Assembly: GCA_017962275.1 (NCBI GenBank)
Contig: JAGCVQ010000024.1
Coordinates: 1-40,368 of the forward strand
DNA length: 40,368 bases
Source of the DNA: Bacteroidales bacterium
Lineage (GTDB): Bacteria > Bacteroidota > Bacteroidia > Bacteroidales > WCHB1-69
Reading direction: 5' to 3'
Part shown: piece by piece, positions 1-7,470 of the stretch
How the letters are laid out: each line of letters opens with the position of its first letter
Position numbering within the stretch: the stretch's first letter is position 1
Made by a program: the position numbers and the translations under genes
The notes under the pieces: generated by a model
Database searches by the model: none
What the model saw: only the letters and a program-made list of their open reading frames with translations
Told to the model about the DNA's origin: nothing

Positions 1-2172
1 GCCCTTAGGCGCTTTCTTCATCTCAGCGTCGGTCATCACCACAGGACGAATAGCAGCGTGAGGACAAACGAGAGAACATTGGTTACATTGGATACACTTG
101 GTGGGATCCCATTCCGGAACCACGGTAGCGACACCGCGTTTCTCGTAAGCGGTGGTACCAGCCGGGAATGTACCATCCACGATTTCCTTGAATGCGCTCA
201 CGGGCAGGTCATTACCGCACTGTGCCACCATCGGACGCATCACCTTGTTGATGAACTCGGGATCGTTGGGGTTGCTCTCGAACACGAAGTCGGTGGTGCA
301 ATCCAGCTTAGCCCATTCAGCGGGGATGTCAACCTTGGTGATTTCACCGCCGCGGTCAACAGCTGCATAGTTCATGTTCACGATATCCTCACCCTTCTTG
401 CCGTAAGACTTCACGATGAATTTCTTCATCTGCTCCACAGCGAGGTCGTAAGGAATGACGCCGGAAATCTTGAAGAATGCAGATTGCAGGATGGTGTTGG
501 TACGGTTGCCCAAACCGATCTCAGCAGCGATCTTCGTAGCGTCGATGATGTACATGTTGATATTGTTGAGGGCCAGATATTTCTTCACGAAATCGGGAAG
601 ATGTTTCTTGGTCTCAGCCACGGTCCACGGAGAGTTGTAGAGGAACGTACCGTTCTTCTTCAAACCGCGCAAGCAGTCGTATTTCTTCAGGTAAGAAGGA
701 ACGTGAACGGCCACGAAATCGGGCGTACCCACGAGGTAAGGAGCCAAGATGGGTTGGTCGCCGAAACGGAGGTGAGAGCAGGTGTAACCGCCTGACTTCT
801 TGGAGTCATAGTCGAAATAAGCCTGGCTGTATTTGTCGGTGTTGTCACCAATGATCTTGATGGAGTTCTTGTTAGCACCCACGGTACCGTCAGCACCGAG
901 GCCATAGAACTTGGCTTCGAACGTGCCCTTAGGAAGGATGGAGATTTCCTTACCAACCTTGAGAGAACGATGCGTCACATCGTCGTTGATACCAACGGTG
1001 AATTGGTTCATCGGCTTCGTGGAAGCGAGGTTCTTGAAAATAGCGAGCACCTGAGCAGGAGTGGTGTCCTTGGAGGAGAGACCGAAACGACCGCCAATGA
1101 TCATCGGGGCCTTCTTGTCGTCCTTGAAAGCTTCCACCACGTCGAGGTACAACGGATCGCCGTTTGCACCGGGTTCTTTCGTGCGGTCGAGAACGCAGAT
1201 TCTCTTCACGCTCTTCGGCATCACGGCCATGAGGTACTTCACGCTGAAGGGACGATAGAGGTGAACGCTGATGAGACCGAGTTTCTTACCGGCTTTGTTC
1301 TCCTTGTCGATGACAGTCTTGATGACGTCGGTAATGGAGCCCATAGCGACGATGACGTCGGTAGCGTCTGCAGCGCCGTAGAAGGTGAAGGGAGCGTACT
1401 CACGACCCGTGATCTTGCTCATCTTCTTCATGTATTTCGCCACGATGTCGGGAAGAGCATCGTAGTATTTGTTCTGCAACTCTCTGGTCTGGAAGTAGAT
1501 ATCGGGGTTCTGAGCGGTACCGCGGGTCACGGGGTGTTCCGGATTCAGAGCGCGTTCACGATACTCCTTGAGGGCTTTCCAGTTCACGAGTTTCTCAACC
1601 TTGGCTTGGTCGGTAGCTTCCACCTTCTGGATTTCGTGAGAGGTACGGAAACCGTCGAAGAAGTGCAAGAAAGGAACGCGACCCTCGATAGCTGCCAGGT
1701 GGGCAACAGGGGCGAGGTCCATGATCTCTTGCACAGAGCCGGTAGCCAGCATAGCGAAACCGGTCTGACGGGCGCTCATCACGTCGGCGTGGTCACCGAA
1801 GATGGACAAAGCCTGAGCTGCCAATGCACGTGCGGAGACGTGGAAGACGCCAGGAAGCAACTCACCGGCGATCTTGTACATGTTGGGGATCATCAGCAAC
1901 AAGCCTTGGGAGGCGGTGTAGGTGGTGGTGAGGGCACCAGCCTGCAAAGAACCGTGAACGGCACCAGCGGCACCGGCCTCGGATTGCATCTCGACCACTT
2001 TCACAGTCTCACCGAAAATGTTCTTTCTGCCGCCGGCACTCCACTCGTCGATGTACTCTGCCATCGGGCTTGAGGGGGTGATAGGATAGATAGCGGCCAC
2101 TTCGCTGAACATGTAGGCCACGTGCGCAGCCGCGCAGTTACCGTCACATGTCATAAATTTTTTTTCTGCCAT
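1..2172 (-). CDS. nifJ: Pyruvate:ferredoxin (flavodoxin) oxidoreductase, N-terminal part (cut by window edge)
   Basis: This enzyme oxidatively decarboxylates pyruvate to acetyl-CoA and CO2, passing electrons to ferredoxin in the cytoplasm. It is the main pyruvate-oxidising enzyme of anaerobic Bacteroidota. The frame is open for 724 codons from the ATG at 2172 to the left edge; the family is usually near 1180 residues, so about 60% is present. The N-terminus reads AAAHVAYMFSEVAAIYPITP, the typical start of the pyrimidine-binding domain I, followed by QSEAGAAGAVHGSLQAGA. The visible part ends in the first motif of the ferredoxin insert, CIQCNQCSLVCP, so the 2[4Fe-4S] domain is just beginning; the thiamine-diphosphate domain lies outside the window. 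The gene starts only 12 bp after the YbjQ-domain gene on the same strand. I see no clear TAnnTTTG promoter in that gap, so it may be read from upstream. Confidence 0.96.
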   Translation of the reverse strand, partial: MAEKKFMTCDGNCAAAHVAYMFSEVAAIYPITPSSPMAEYIDEWSAGGRKNIFGETVKVVEMQSEAGAAGAVHGSLQAGALTTTYTASQGLLLMIPNMYKIAGELLPGVFHVSARALAAQALSIFGDHADVMSARQTGFAMLATGSVQEIMDLAPVAHLAAIEGRVPFLHFFDGFRTSHEIQKVEATDQAKVEKLVNWKALKEYRERALNPEHPVTRGTAQNPDIYFQTRELQNKYYDALPDIVAKYMKKMSKITGREYAPFTFYGAADATDVIVAMGSITDVIKTVIDKENKAGKKLGLISVHLYRPFSVKYLMAVMPKSVKRICVLDRTKEPGANGDPLYLDVVEAFKDDKKAPMIIGGRFGLSSKDTTPAQVLAIFKNLASTKPMNQFTVGINDDVTHRSLKVGKEISILPKGTFEAKFYGLGADGTVGANKNSIKIIGDNTDKYSQAYFDYDSKKSGGYTCSHLRFGDQPILAPYLVGTPDFVAVHVPSYLKKYDCLRGLKKNGTFLYNSPWTVAETKKHLPDFVKKYLALNNINMYIIDATKIAAEIGLGNRTNTILQSAFFKISGVIPYDLAVEQMKKFIVKSYGKKGEDIVNMNYAAVDRGGEITKVDIPAEWAKLDCTTDFVFESNPNDPEFINKVMRPMVAQCGNDLPVSAFKEIVDGTFPAGTTAYEKRGVATVVPEWDPTKCIQCNQCSLVCPHAAIRPVVMTDAEMKKAPKG

Positions 2173-2184
2173 AATTTTAGTTAT

Positions 2185-3297
2185 TTAGTTTTTTGTTGAT
2201 GAATTTGTATTTTTCTGGAAAAACTTTTCAAGAATTTGCACTCTTACCGAGAATTCATTTATAATTGTCACTTCAGCCTCATTGATTCCTTTGATATTCA
2301 AACCACATTTTTGTGTATCAGCATAACAACAAAAATTACCATTTGTCACAGGTGTCTTATGTCCTTTTTCACACACCATAACCTCCTCTTCCTTCGAAAA
2401 CAGTCCTGTTTTGGCTTTTTCGTAATGTCCCGTATCTGGTAAATGATTAAAAAAACCAACAATTTCTTGTAACGGTTCTACGTCTGATTCTGTATATAAT
2501 TTCTTTTCAGCAGTCAACAATTGTATGGATGAGTGTTTATCAAGAATTGGTAATTTCTGTAAAATAGCAACTGCGTTAAAAAGGTGACACTGTATAATAG
2601 TATCAACCATTATTGAATGGATCCTGGGGTCTTCTGTCCAATCACCATATACATAATCAATTGCATCTTCGTATTCAATGCTGCTTAACAAAGAAATAAA
2701 CTTGTTACGAGAAAGTCTAATTCTATCCCCATCATCACTATAAGTAATTGGTGTTTTTCTTGATTTGATGTAACAGGGCAACAAATGGGGTATTAATTCA
2801 ACTAATTGGTTGTTAAGTATTATTTCCCAATCCTGATTGTTTGGTAACCAATCAGGATTGGCTGACAAAGAACGATATTGTTCTATGTACAACAATCTGT
2901 TTAGCGAATCGATGTCGATTGACTCTGTAGAAATGTTGTTGCTCTGCTTTGTACTCTGTTCTATGATAGCAGCTGTTCCCACGATGGAGACCATTAGCAT
3001 TGATTTTCCCCCGCCAGAAATCTCATCATAATCAATATGGATACCGAGGATGGAGTTTGCCCCAACAGATGTTGCTTTCTTTTCAAGTATGTTGATAGCT
3101 TTTTCATAAGCCTTGTCCATCTCTTGACTGTATTTCCCAGAGGTCCCGCCGAAAAAATCGCTGAAAGAAGCAACAAACTCTTTCAAGATATTAACCCCCA
3201 TGACGACATTGGCAGTGATGACGCCCTTGTAGTCTAAAACGCGACAACCATCAACAGAATGCGTGGTGGATAATAATATTTTATTTGCTTTATACAT
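2185..3297 (-). CDS. YbjQ (DUF74) domain protein with a long uncharacterised C-terminal region and Cys/His cluster
   Basis: Residues about 5-112 match the YbjQ/UPF0145 family, a small pentamer-forming domain annotated as heavy-metal-binding but without proven function. Hallmarks are LLSTTHSVDGCRVLDYKGV, the glycine-rich FGGTSGKY and GANSILGIHIDYDE, then MLMVSIVGTA. Ordinary YbjQ proteins are about 105 residues; this one has 370, so some 260 residues are added. I do not recognise that part. Near its end lies a CEKGHK / FCCYADTQKC cluster that could bind zinc. There is no signal peptide, so it is likely cytoplasmic. The gene is AT-rich compared with nifJ downstream and the HAD gene upstream. 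It follows the ORF6N gene by 20 bp and precedes nifJ by 12 bp, suggesting cotranscription. Start is the ATG at 3297. Confidence 0.75.
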   Translation of the reverse strand: MYKANKILLSTTHSVDGCRVLDYKGVITANVVMGVNILKEFVASFSDFFGGTSGKYSQEMDKAYEKAINILEKKATSVGANSILGIHIDYDEISGGGKSMLMVSIVGTAAIIEQSTKQSNNISTESIDIDSLNRLLYIEQYRSLSANPDWLPNNQDWEIILNNQLVELIPHLLPCYIKSRKTPITYSDDGDRIRLSRNKFISLLSSIEYEDAIDYVYGDWTEDPRIHSIMVDTIIQCHLFNAVAILQKLPILDKHSSIQLLTAEKKLYTESDVEPLQEIVGFFNHLPDTGHYEKAKTGLFSKEEEVMVCEKGHKTPVTNGNFCCYADTQKCGLNIKGINEAEVTIINEFSVRVQILEKFFQKNTNSSTKN

Positions 3298-3317
3298 TTG
3301 ACGACGATATGCTGTAG

Positions 3318-4010
3318 TTAATCAGAAGATGAAACTTTAAATCCAATTGGTTTAGCAGGAGGTGGGGGAGTTGTGCGCAACTGATCTAGGACATCATTTA
3401 TCATTTCAATTTGCACCGCAATCTCTTCGTTCGTTCTTTCCTGTTCGCTATTAATGTCATTTTGATTTCTCAAAGATTCTTCCAAACGGGTGCTTAATTC
3501 TTTCATCGAAAGGGAAAGTTGCTCAACACGCAAATTTGTAGATTGCAATGCAGAAAAAGCCTGCCGAATCATCACAAAGGCTCGCATAATATTGATGTTG
3601 ACCTGAATGGCCGTATCCGAACGGAGCACAGAACTTAACATGGCTACACCAAGTTCCGTAAAAGCGTATGGCAACGCCCTGTCTCCACCTCTGCCAGTTA
3701 TCACAGGATGTGATTTCAAATCGGAGTCCTTTTGTTCAACAGCTTCATTATCAATATTTTTCAGGGTGTTGTTTGAAATCACAATTTGTGATTTCAAATG
3801 ATCCCATTCCTTTTTGCTCAAACGGAATAGAAAATCCGAAGGAAAACGTTCGATGTTGCGCTTGACAGCCTGATTAAGCACACGAGTTTCAACCCCATAC
3901 AATTCCGCCAAGTCGCGGTCAAGCATCACCTGCAGACCACGTACCTCATAAATGCGGTGTTGGATGTTCTCAACACTTTTGTTTCCGCTTGCAACGATTG
4001 CTCCATTCAT
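3318..4010 (-). CDS. ORF6N-domain DNA-binding protein (phage/mobile-element type)
   Basis: The protein has an N-terminal ORF6N domain (roughly residues 15-105): [20 protein letters not shown], then [20 protein letters not shown], and a second conserved stretch at about 125-165 with [20 protein letters not shown] and [11 protein letters not shown]6N domains occur in phage antirepressor-like proteins and in many solitary chromosomal genes of Bacteroidota; they are thought to bind DNA, but the role of the chromosomal copies is unknown. The C-terminal third is a predicted coiled coil followed by a short proline-rich tail ([11 protein letters not shown]). I chose the ATG at 4010 over an upstream TTG at 4025. 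A minus-strand TAnnTTTG element at 4116-4123 would give a leader of roughly 100 nt. Base composition is AT-rich, consistent with acquisition by transfer. Confidence 0.88.
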   Translation of the reverse strand: MNGAIVASGNKSVENIQHRIYEVRGLQVMLDRDLAELYGVETRVLNQAVKRNIERFPSDFLFRLSKKEWDHLKSQIVISNNTLKNIDNEAVEQKDSDLKSHPVITGRGGDRALPYAFTELGVAMLSSVLRSDTAIQVNINIMRAFVMIRQAFSALQSTNLRVEQLSLSMKELSTRLEESLRNQNDINSEQERTNEEIAVQIEMINDVLDQLRTTPPPPAKPIGFKVSSSD

Positions 4011-4115
4011 AATCAGACCGTTCAACTATTTCTCCTTTTCTTTACCAGTATCTGTTAGAGTTTGTATATTAATCAACTGAATATTAACAAATTCCATTTT
4101 GCCATAATCAGCGGG

Positions 4116-4123
4116 CAAAGGTA
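4116..4123 (-). promoter_or_regulatory. Bacteroidota -7 promoter element for the ORF6N/YbjQ pair
   Basis: On the minus strand the sequence reads TACCTTTGCCCGC, an exact TAnnTTTG match followed by the GCC extension common in this window. It lies about 106 bp upstream of the ORF6N ATG. No convincing -33 TTTG was found. Confidence 0.6.
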
Positions 4124-4172
4124 CAAAATTATTTGGTTGGCTCAATACTTTAATACAATATTTTTAGGTCTC

Positions 4173-4235
4173 AGCTATTGGTTATTAGCTTTTGGCTTTT
4201 TTCTATTGCCTTTTGCCTCTTGCCTGTTGCCTAAA
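4173..4235. repeat. Heptamer tandem array, nine degenerate 7-bp units
   Basis: Read in steps of seven from 4173 the sequence is AGCTATT, GGTTATT, AGCTTTT, GGCTTTT, TTCTATT, GCCTTTT, GCCTCTT, GCCTGTT, GCCTAAA. The last four can also be read as NTTGCCT. It lies between the divergent ORF6N and HAD promoters and ends about five bases before the HAD -7 element. The array at 23143-23191 is a reverse-complement relative. Confidence 0.85.
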
Positions 4236-4239
4236 ATTA

Positions 4240-4247
4240 TATCTTTG
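4240..4247 (+). promoter_or_regulatory. -7 promoter element of the HAD hydrolase gene
   Basis: TATCTTTG followed by CCGCCCGAA, then ATG at 4257. The start codon is only 9 bases after the element, so the transcript would be leaderless or nearly so if this ATG is used; the in-frame ATG at 4269 is then a reasonable alternative start. Confidence 0.7.
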
Positions 4248-4256
4248 CCGCCCGAA

Positions 4257-4961
4257 ATGAACGAGAATATGTCAACCCTTTCCACAACGGACAACATCCG
4301 GCTGGTCATCTTCGATTTCGACGGCACCTTGGCCGACACGCGCCACAACATCGTCATCACCATGCAACGGGTGATGCGTGCGCTGGAACTGCCGGTGGCG
4401 GACGAGGAGACCTGCGCCTCCACCATCGGGTTGCCTCTCAAAGACTGTTTCCGAGCGATTTTCCCACAACTATCTGATGTCGAGGCGGAAAACTGTGCCG
4501 AAACCTACCGCCAGATCTTTTTCGCCAACGCCAAAGATCTGGTGCCGGACATGTTCCCCCACGTCCGGGAGACGATGGAGACGCTGCACGCCAACGGCAT
4601 CCGCATGGCCATCGCCTCGTCGCGCACCTCGGCCTCCCTGCTCGGTTTCATCCGCGAGATGCAGATGACGGAAATGGTGGAGATGGTCGTAGGTTCGGAC
4701 GAAGTGGCCCATCACAAACCCGATCCGGAGCCCGTGAACGTCATCCTGTCGGCACTGGACGTTTCCGCTTCCGAAACATTGGTGGTCGGGGACATGCCGG
4801 TGGATATCCTCATGGGCGCAGCCGCCGGCGCACACACCTGCGCGGTCACCTACGGGAACGCCACCGCCGAAGAGCTGTCAGAAGCGGGAGCGGAGTTCCT
4901 GATTGACGACATGGCGGAACTGATTGGAGAAAAGAGTATTTTTGCCGCCCGAAAAAATTAA
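4257..4961 (+). CDS. HAD-superfamily hydrolase, phosphoglycolate phosphatase-like
   Basis: A cytoplasmic phosphatase of the haloacid dehalogenase superfamily, about 234 residues. All four HAD motifs are visible: motif I VIFDFDGTLADT near residue 17 (nucleophilic and acid/base Asp), motif II ASSRTSASL, the motif III lysine in HHKPDPEPV, and motif IV VVGDMPVDILMGAAAGA. The helical cap between motifs I and II places it with Gph/PgmB-like subfamily I enzymes. Substrate cannot be told from sequence; 2-phosphoglycolate or a sugar phosphate is plausible. An open frame extends upstream to 4062, but it runs through a repeat array and the promoter, so I start at 4257. The next gene's promoter lies inside the last codons of this one. 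Confidence 0.9.
   Translation: MNENMSTLSTTDNIRLVIFDFDGTLADTRHNIVITMQRVMRALELPVADEETCASTIGLPLKDCFRAIFPQLSDVEAENCAETYRQIFFANAKDLVPDMFPHVRETMETLHANGIRMAIASSRTSASLLGFIREMQMTEMVEMVVGSDEVAHHKPDPEPVNVILSALDVSASETLVVGDMPVDILMGAAAGAHTCAVTYGNATAEELSEAGAEFLIDDMAELIGEKSIFAARKN
4937..4944 (+). promoter_or_regulatory. -7 promoter element of the DUF1295 gene, inside the HAD coding end
   Basis: TATTTTTG followed by CCGCCCGAAA, nearly identical to the extended element at 4240. It overlaps the final codons of the HAD gene and lies 27 bp before the ATG at 4972. Confidence 0.65.
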
Positions 4962-4971
4962 ACATATCACT

Positions 4972-5844
4972 ATGTCCATAAAAGAATCACGCAGCATCAG
5001 TTTTATCATCATCACAATCGTTTACGCCATTGCATTCGCGGTAGGACTGTTTGTTTATCGGGAGCTCGGCGGCTTCGAATGGCATCCCTGGCAACTGCTT
5101 CCGTTGTTCGTCGCTGATGTCGCCGCCACGGTGGTGGTGTGGCTTTTCGGCCTTCTGTTCAAAAACGTCTCCGTCTATGACCCCTACTGGAGCGTCGCGC
5201 CACCGGTAATGTTCACCCTCTATGCCTGCCAGCTCAACGACTGGACCACCGCCACGGTGCTTCTTCTCATTGCCGTCTGGTATTGGGGCATCCGGCTTAC
5301 GGGCAACTGGGCCTTCACCTTCAAAAACCTCAACAGCGAAGACTGGCGCTATACCAAATACCGCAACGAGCAGCACCCCGTTGTCTTCCATCTGATTAAC
5401 TTCTTCGGACTCAATATGATGCCCACCATCGTGGTCTTCTTGGCTATGATTCCGGGCTTCTGCCTGATAGAAGCGGCCATCCCGGCTAATGTGGTGTGTT
5501 GGATAGGATTCTTGCTTTGCGTGTGCGCCGCCACCTTGCAATTGGTCGCGGACACGCAGCGCCACCGTTTCGCCAAAGACCATAAAGGACAGATTTGCGA
5601 AGTTGGCCTCTGGAAACACGGCCGCCACCCCAACTATTTCGGTGAAATCCTGATGTGGTGGGGCATCTGGGTGATGTATCTTTCGCTTGCGGTAAGTTTC
5701 ACGATATACATTCCTTACGTCATCGGAGCAGTTCTCATGACCTGCCTGTTCCGCTTCATCAGCGTGCCCTTGATGGAGAAACGCCAGCTGCAAAACAAAC
5801 CGGGATATGCCGAGTATCAGAAGCGGACGAGGATGTTTCTGTGA
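4972..5844 (+). CDS. DUF1295 (steroid 5-alpha-reductase-like) integral membrane protein
   Basis: About 290 residues with six or seven predicted membrane helices. The C-terminal half carries the DUF1295 signature: QRHRFAKDHKGQICEVGLWK followed by HGRHPNYFGEILMWWGIW and a final PLMEKRQLQNKPGYAEYQKR. This family belongs to the steroid reductase / isoprenylcysteine methyltransferase fold, in which the HPNYFGE region helps bind NADPH or SAM. The bacterial members have no settled substrate. I start at ATG 4972, in line with the promoter at 4937; an open frame extends back to 4924 but overlaps the HAD gene. The stop is nine bases from the end of the convergent membrane-protein gene, leaving no room for separate terminators. 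Confidence 0.88.
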   Translation: MSIKESRSISFIIITIVYAIAFAVGLFVYRELGGFEWHPWQLLPLFVADVAATVVVWLFGLLFKNVSVYDPYWSVAPPVMFTLYACQLNDWTTATVLLLIAVWYWGIRLTGNWAFTFKNLNSEDWRYTKYRNEQHPVVFHLINFFGLNMMPTIVVFLAMIPGFCLIEAAIPANVVCWIGFLLCVCAATLQLVADTQRHRFAKDHKGQICEVGLWKHGRHPNYFGEILMWWGIWVMYLSLAVSFTIYIPYVIGAVLMTCLFRFISVPLMEKRQLQNKPGYAEYQKRTRMFL

Positions 5845-5853
5845 GAAAACGCC

Positions 5854-6246
5854 TTACCCCCTCTCCCGCAGCGCCACCCCTTGCACCACCAACCCGGTGA
5901 AGCCGAGGCTGGTGAGGCAAACCGCCAGCAGGAAGCCGATGTTCGGCAGGTGGAGGTAGTTCTGCGCGGGCAGGACTGGAATGTTGACAGGCGGCAGCGT
6001 CCAGAACGGGTGCAACAACGTCAGGATGATGCCGAGGGCGCCGGTGAGCACGCCCATCGCGAAAGCCACCACCAGCTGTTTCCGGCGGCGGCGCACCTGC
6101 GCCTCCTGATACCGTTTCACATACTCCACTGCCTCCAGCTTCTTGGAAAACGCCTCCATATATTTGTCGCTGTCGCCCAAATCCGGCTGATAACGGGCGA
6201 ACATCTCTTCTAACGCGGTGTCTTTTTCTATTGTTGTCTCTTTCAT
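5854..6246 (-). CDS. Small two-helix membrane protein coupled to the ECF sigma factor
   Basis: About 130 residues: a soluble N-terminal half (EEMFARYQPDLGDSDKYMEA, predicted helical), a basic stretch QVRRRRKQ, then two hydrophobic segments (near residues 58-80 and 103-125). The ATG at 6246 overlaps the sigma factor stop as ATGA, so the two genes are probably translationally coupled. I recognise no named family. Position directly after an ECF sigma factor, with a cytosolic N-terminus and membrane C-terminus, fits an anti-sigma or sensor partner, but the sequence lacks a visible zinc-binding anti-sigma motif (HxxxCxxC). An open frame reaches back to 6315, but that would overlap the sigma gene by 70 bp. 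Confidence 0.75.
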   Translation of the reverse strand: MKETTIEKDTALEEMFARYQPDLGDSDKYMEAFSKKLEAVEYVKRYQEAQVRRRRKQLVVAFAMGVLTGALGIILTLLHPFWTLPPVNIPVLPAQNYLHLPNIGFLLAVCLTSLGFTGLVVQGVALRERG

Positions 6247-6722
6247 CGTTCCAGAATTTGTCTTAATTTGTCGCGCCCTCTCGAAAGCTGCTGCTTCACA
6301 GCGAATTGGGAGCAACTGGTGATGTTGGAAATCTCTTTTACGGAATAGCCGCTGACGTAGAACAGGAGGATGGCGGACTTCTCCTTGATCGGCAGCGTGC
6401 CGATAGCCTCGTACAGGTCTTGATAAACGAAAGCATCATCTGCATGCTGCTCGCCGGCCAAGTACACCGCCGCCTCCAAGTCCGTCTCGCGGTTCCGCGC
6501 CGACCGCTTATGGTCAAGGAAGGTGTTGTAGGCGATCTTGAACAGCCAGGTGGAGAACTTGTGCCGCTCCTCGAAGTGGTCGGAGGCGAGGTAGGCCTTG
6601 ATCATCGCCTCCTGCGCGACGTCCTCCGCTTCCATCCGGTCGCCGCCGCAAAGGGCAAGCAGGAATCTCCGCAAAGACTCCTGCTCGGATGAAACATAGG
6701 CTATGAATTGTTCTCGCTTCAT
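6243..6722 (-). CDS. RNA polymerase ECF sigma factor (sigma-70 family)
   Basis: A 159-residue ECF sigma factor directing RNA polymerase to a specific regulon. Region 2 is at about 20-85: GDRMEAEDVAQEAMIKAYL and HKFSTWLFKIAYNTFLDHKR, the core-binding and -10-recognition helices. Region 4 is at about 105-157: LPIKEKSAILLFYVSGYSVK followed by EISNITSCSQFAVKQQLSRG, a helix-turn-helix. The length is typical for the group. It sits 8 bp after the DUF6249-like gene and overlaps the small membrane-protein gene by 4 bp, giving a three-gene operon. The signal is unknown; the two membrane partners suggest envelope or extracellular input. Confidence 0.93.
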   Translation of the reverse strand: MKREQFIAYVSSEQESLRRFLLALCGGDRMEAEDVAQEAMIKAYLASDHFEERHKFSTWLFKIAYNTFLDHKRSARNRETDLEAAVYLAGEQHADDAFVYQDLYEAIGTLPIKEKSAILLFYVSGYSVKEISNITSCSQFAVKQQLSRGRDKLRQILER

Positions 6723-6730
6723 CAGTGCGA

Positions 6731-7189
6731 TTATTGTAGTTCTTTCAACCGTTTCTCCTCGGCCTCGATCTCACTACTCAATTGTTTTTTCGACACAAAG
6801 TAGTAGATGAGGAACGCAACACCTATGGCCAACATCATACCGCCGACATAGATTCCGTTTTCTTTGTTGCCGAAGAAGACCAGCCCGCAGAGGTGCGGAA
6901 TGAGGACGGCCAGTCCCATCAAGGTCATCATACCTCCGCTGAACAGATTTCCCAACAGCTTCTGCTTGATGGTTTGATGCGACTTGCTCGACACGTTCAG
7001 CTTTTTCATCACCTCGGCAGGGTCGAGGTCGGGATGTTTTTCCAGCATTGTCGTCAGAATCTCCGTCTGCTTGTCGATTTCGTGCGATTTCCGCTTGTTT
7101 ACAAGCCATACAATCATGATGGGCAACACCACACAGATTCCGATGACAATGGTAATAATCATGATGATTCCTAAAAGATCTTGGTTCAT
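6731..7189 (-). CDS. DUF6249-like small membrane protein
   Basis: 152 residues from the ATG at 7189. An N-terminal membrane helix (LLGIIMIITIVIGICVVLPI) is followed by a cytosolic segment with EKHPDLDPAEVMKKLN, then two further helices (around residues 80-100 and 108-128) and a charged C-terminal coiled segment ending EIEAEEKRLKELQ. This arrangement resembles the DUF6249 family, which is common in Bacteroidota and often lies beside ECF sigma factors; I recall this from family knowledge and could not search. It is the first gene of the sigma operon. The frame is open upstream to 7249, but that part is lysine-rich without hydrophobic character and lies in a probable leader. Confidence 0.75.
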   Translation of the reverse strand: MNQDLLGIIMIITIVIGICVVLPIMIVWLVNKRKSHEIDKQTEILTTMLEKHPDLDPAEVMKKLNVSSKSHQTIKQKLLGNLFSGGMMTLMGLAVLIPHLCGLVFFGNKENGIYVGGMMLAIGVAFLIYYFVSKKQLSSEIEAEEKRLKELQ

Positions 7190-7326
7190 AATGTTATATT
7201 TTTTTAAGGTTTGACATTTCCGTTTGTTGAATTTCTCGAATCGATTCAACTGTTAAACGAATCAAGGGGGCAAAAGGTGACATCATGCGGAAAAAAAATT
7301 TTGCGTCTCTACAACTCGGTCTTCCT

Positions 7327-7392
7327 CCGGTCCAACACCTGTGTAACTCCTGTGTAAGTCCTGTGCAGGTCCTGTGCGGGTCCGATGTAGGG
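7327..7392. repeat. 11-bp tandem repeat, about five to six units
   Basis: Units read in steps of eleven: CCTGTGTAACT (7338), CCTGTGTAAGT (7349), CCTGTGCAGGT (7360), CCTGTGCGGGT (7371), CCGATGTAGGG (7382), with a weaker unit before at 7327. It lies in the 280-bp divergent region between the sigma operon and the SUMF1-like gene, about 46 bp upstream of the latter's promoter element. Apart from this array and the promoter I see nothing recognisable in that region. Confidence 0.8.
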
Positions 7393-7437
7393 TTGTGATT
7401 CGCTGAGGCAGCCTGACAACAGTTATCGGAAAAATTG

Positions 7438-7445
7438 TACTTTTG
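7438..7445 (+). promoter_or_regulatory. -7 promoter element of the SUMF1-like gene
   Basis: TACTTTTG followed by CAGG, matching TAnnTTTG, 25 bp before the ATG at 7471. Confidence 0.65.
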
Positions 7446-7470
7446 CAGGTTCAGTCAAATTCGCAGAAAT

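Noticed and set aside
970-2073. Long plus-strand open frame (367 codons) opposite nifJ
   Set aside because: It lies fully antisense to the well-supported nifJ frame, shows no domain and has the His/Val/Leu-rich composition of a complementary-strand shadow in GC-rich DNA.
3318-4010. Remnant prophage
   Set aside because: ORF6N is phage-like, but no integrase, structural gene or attachment site is present; only the single domain protein and its neighbour are AT-rich.
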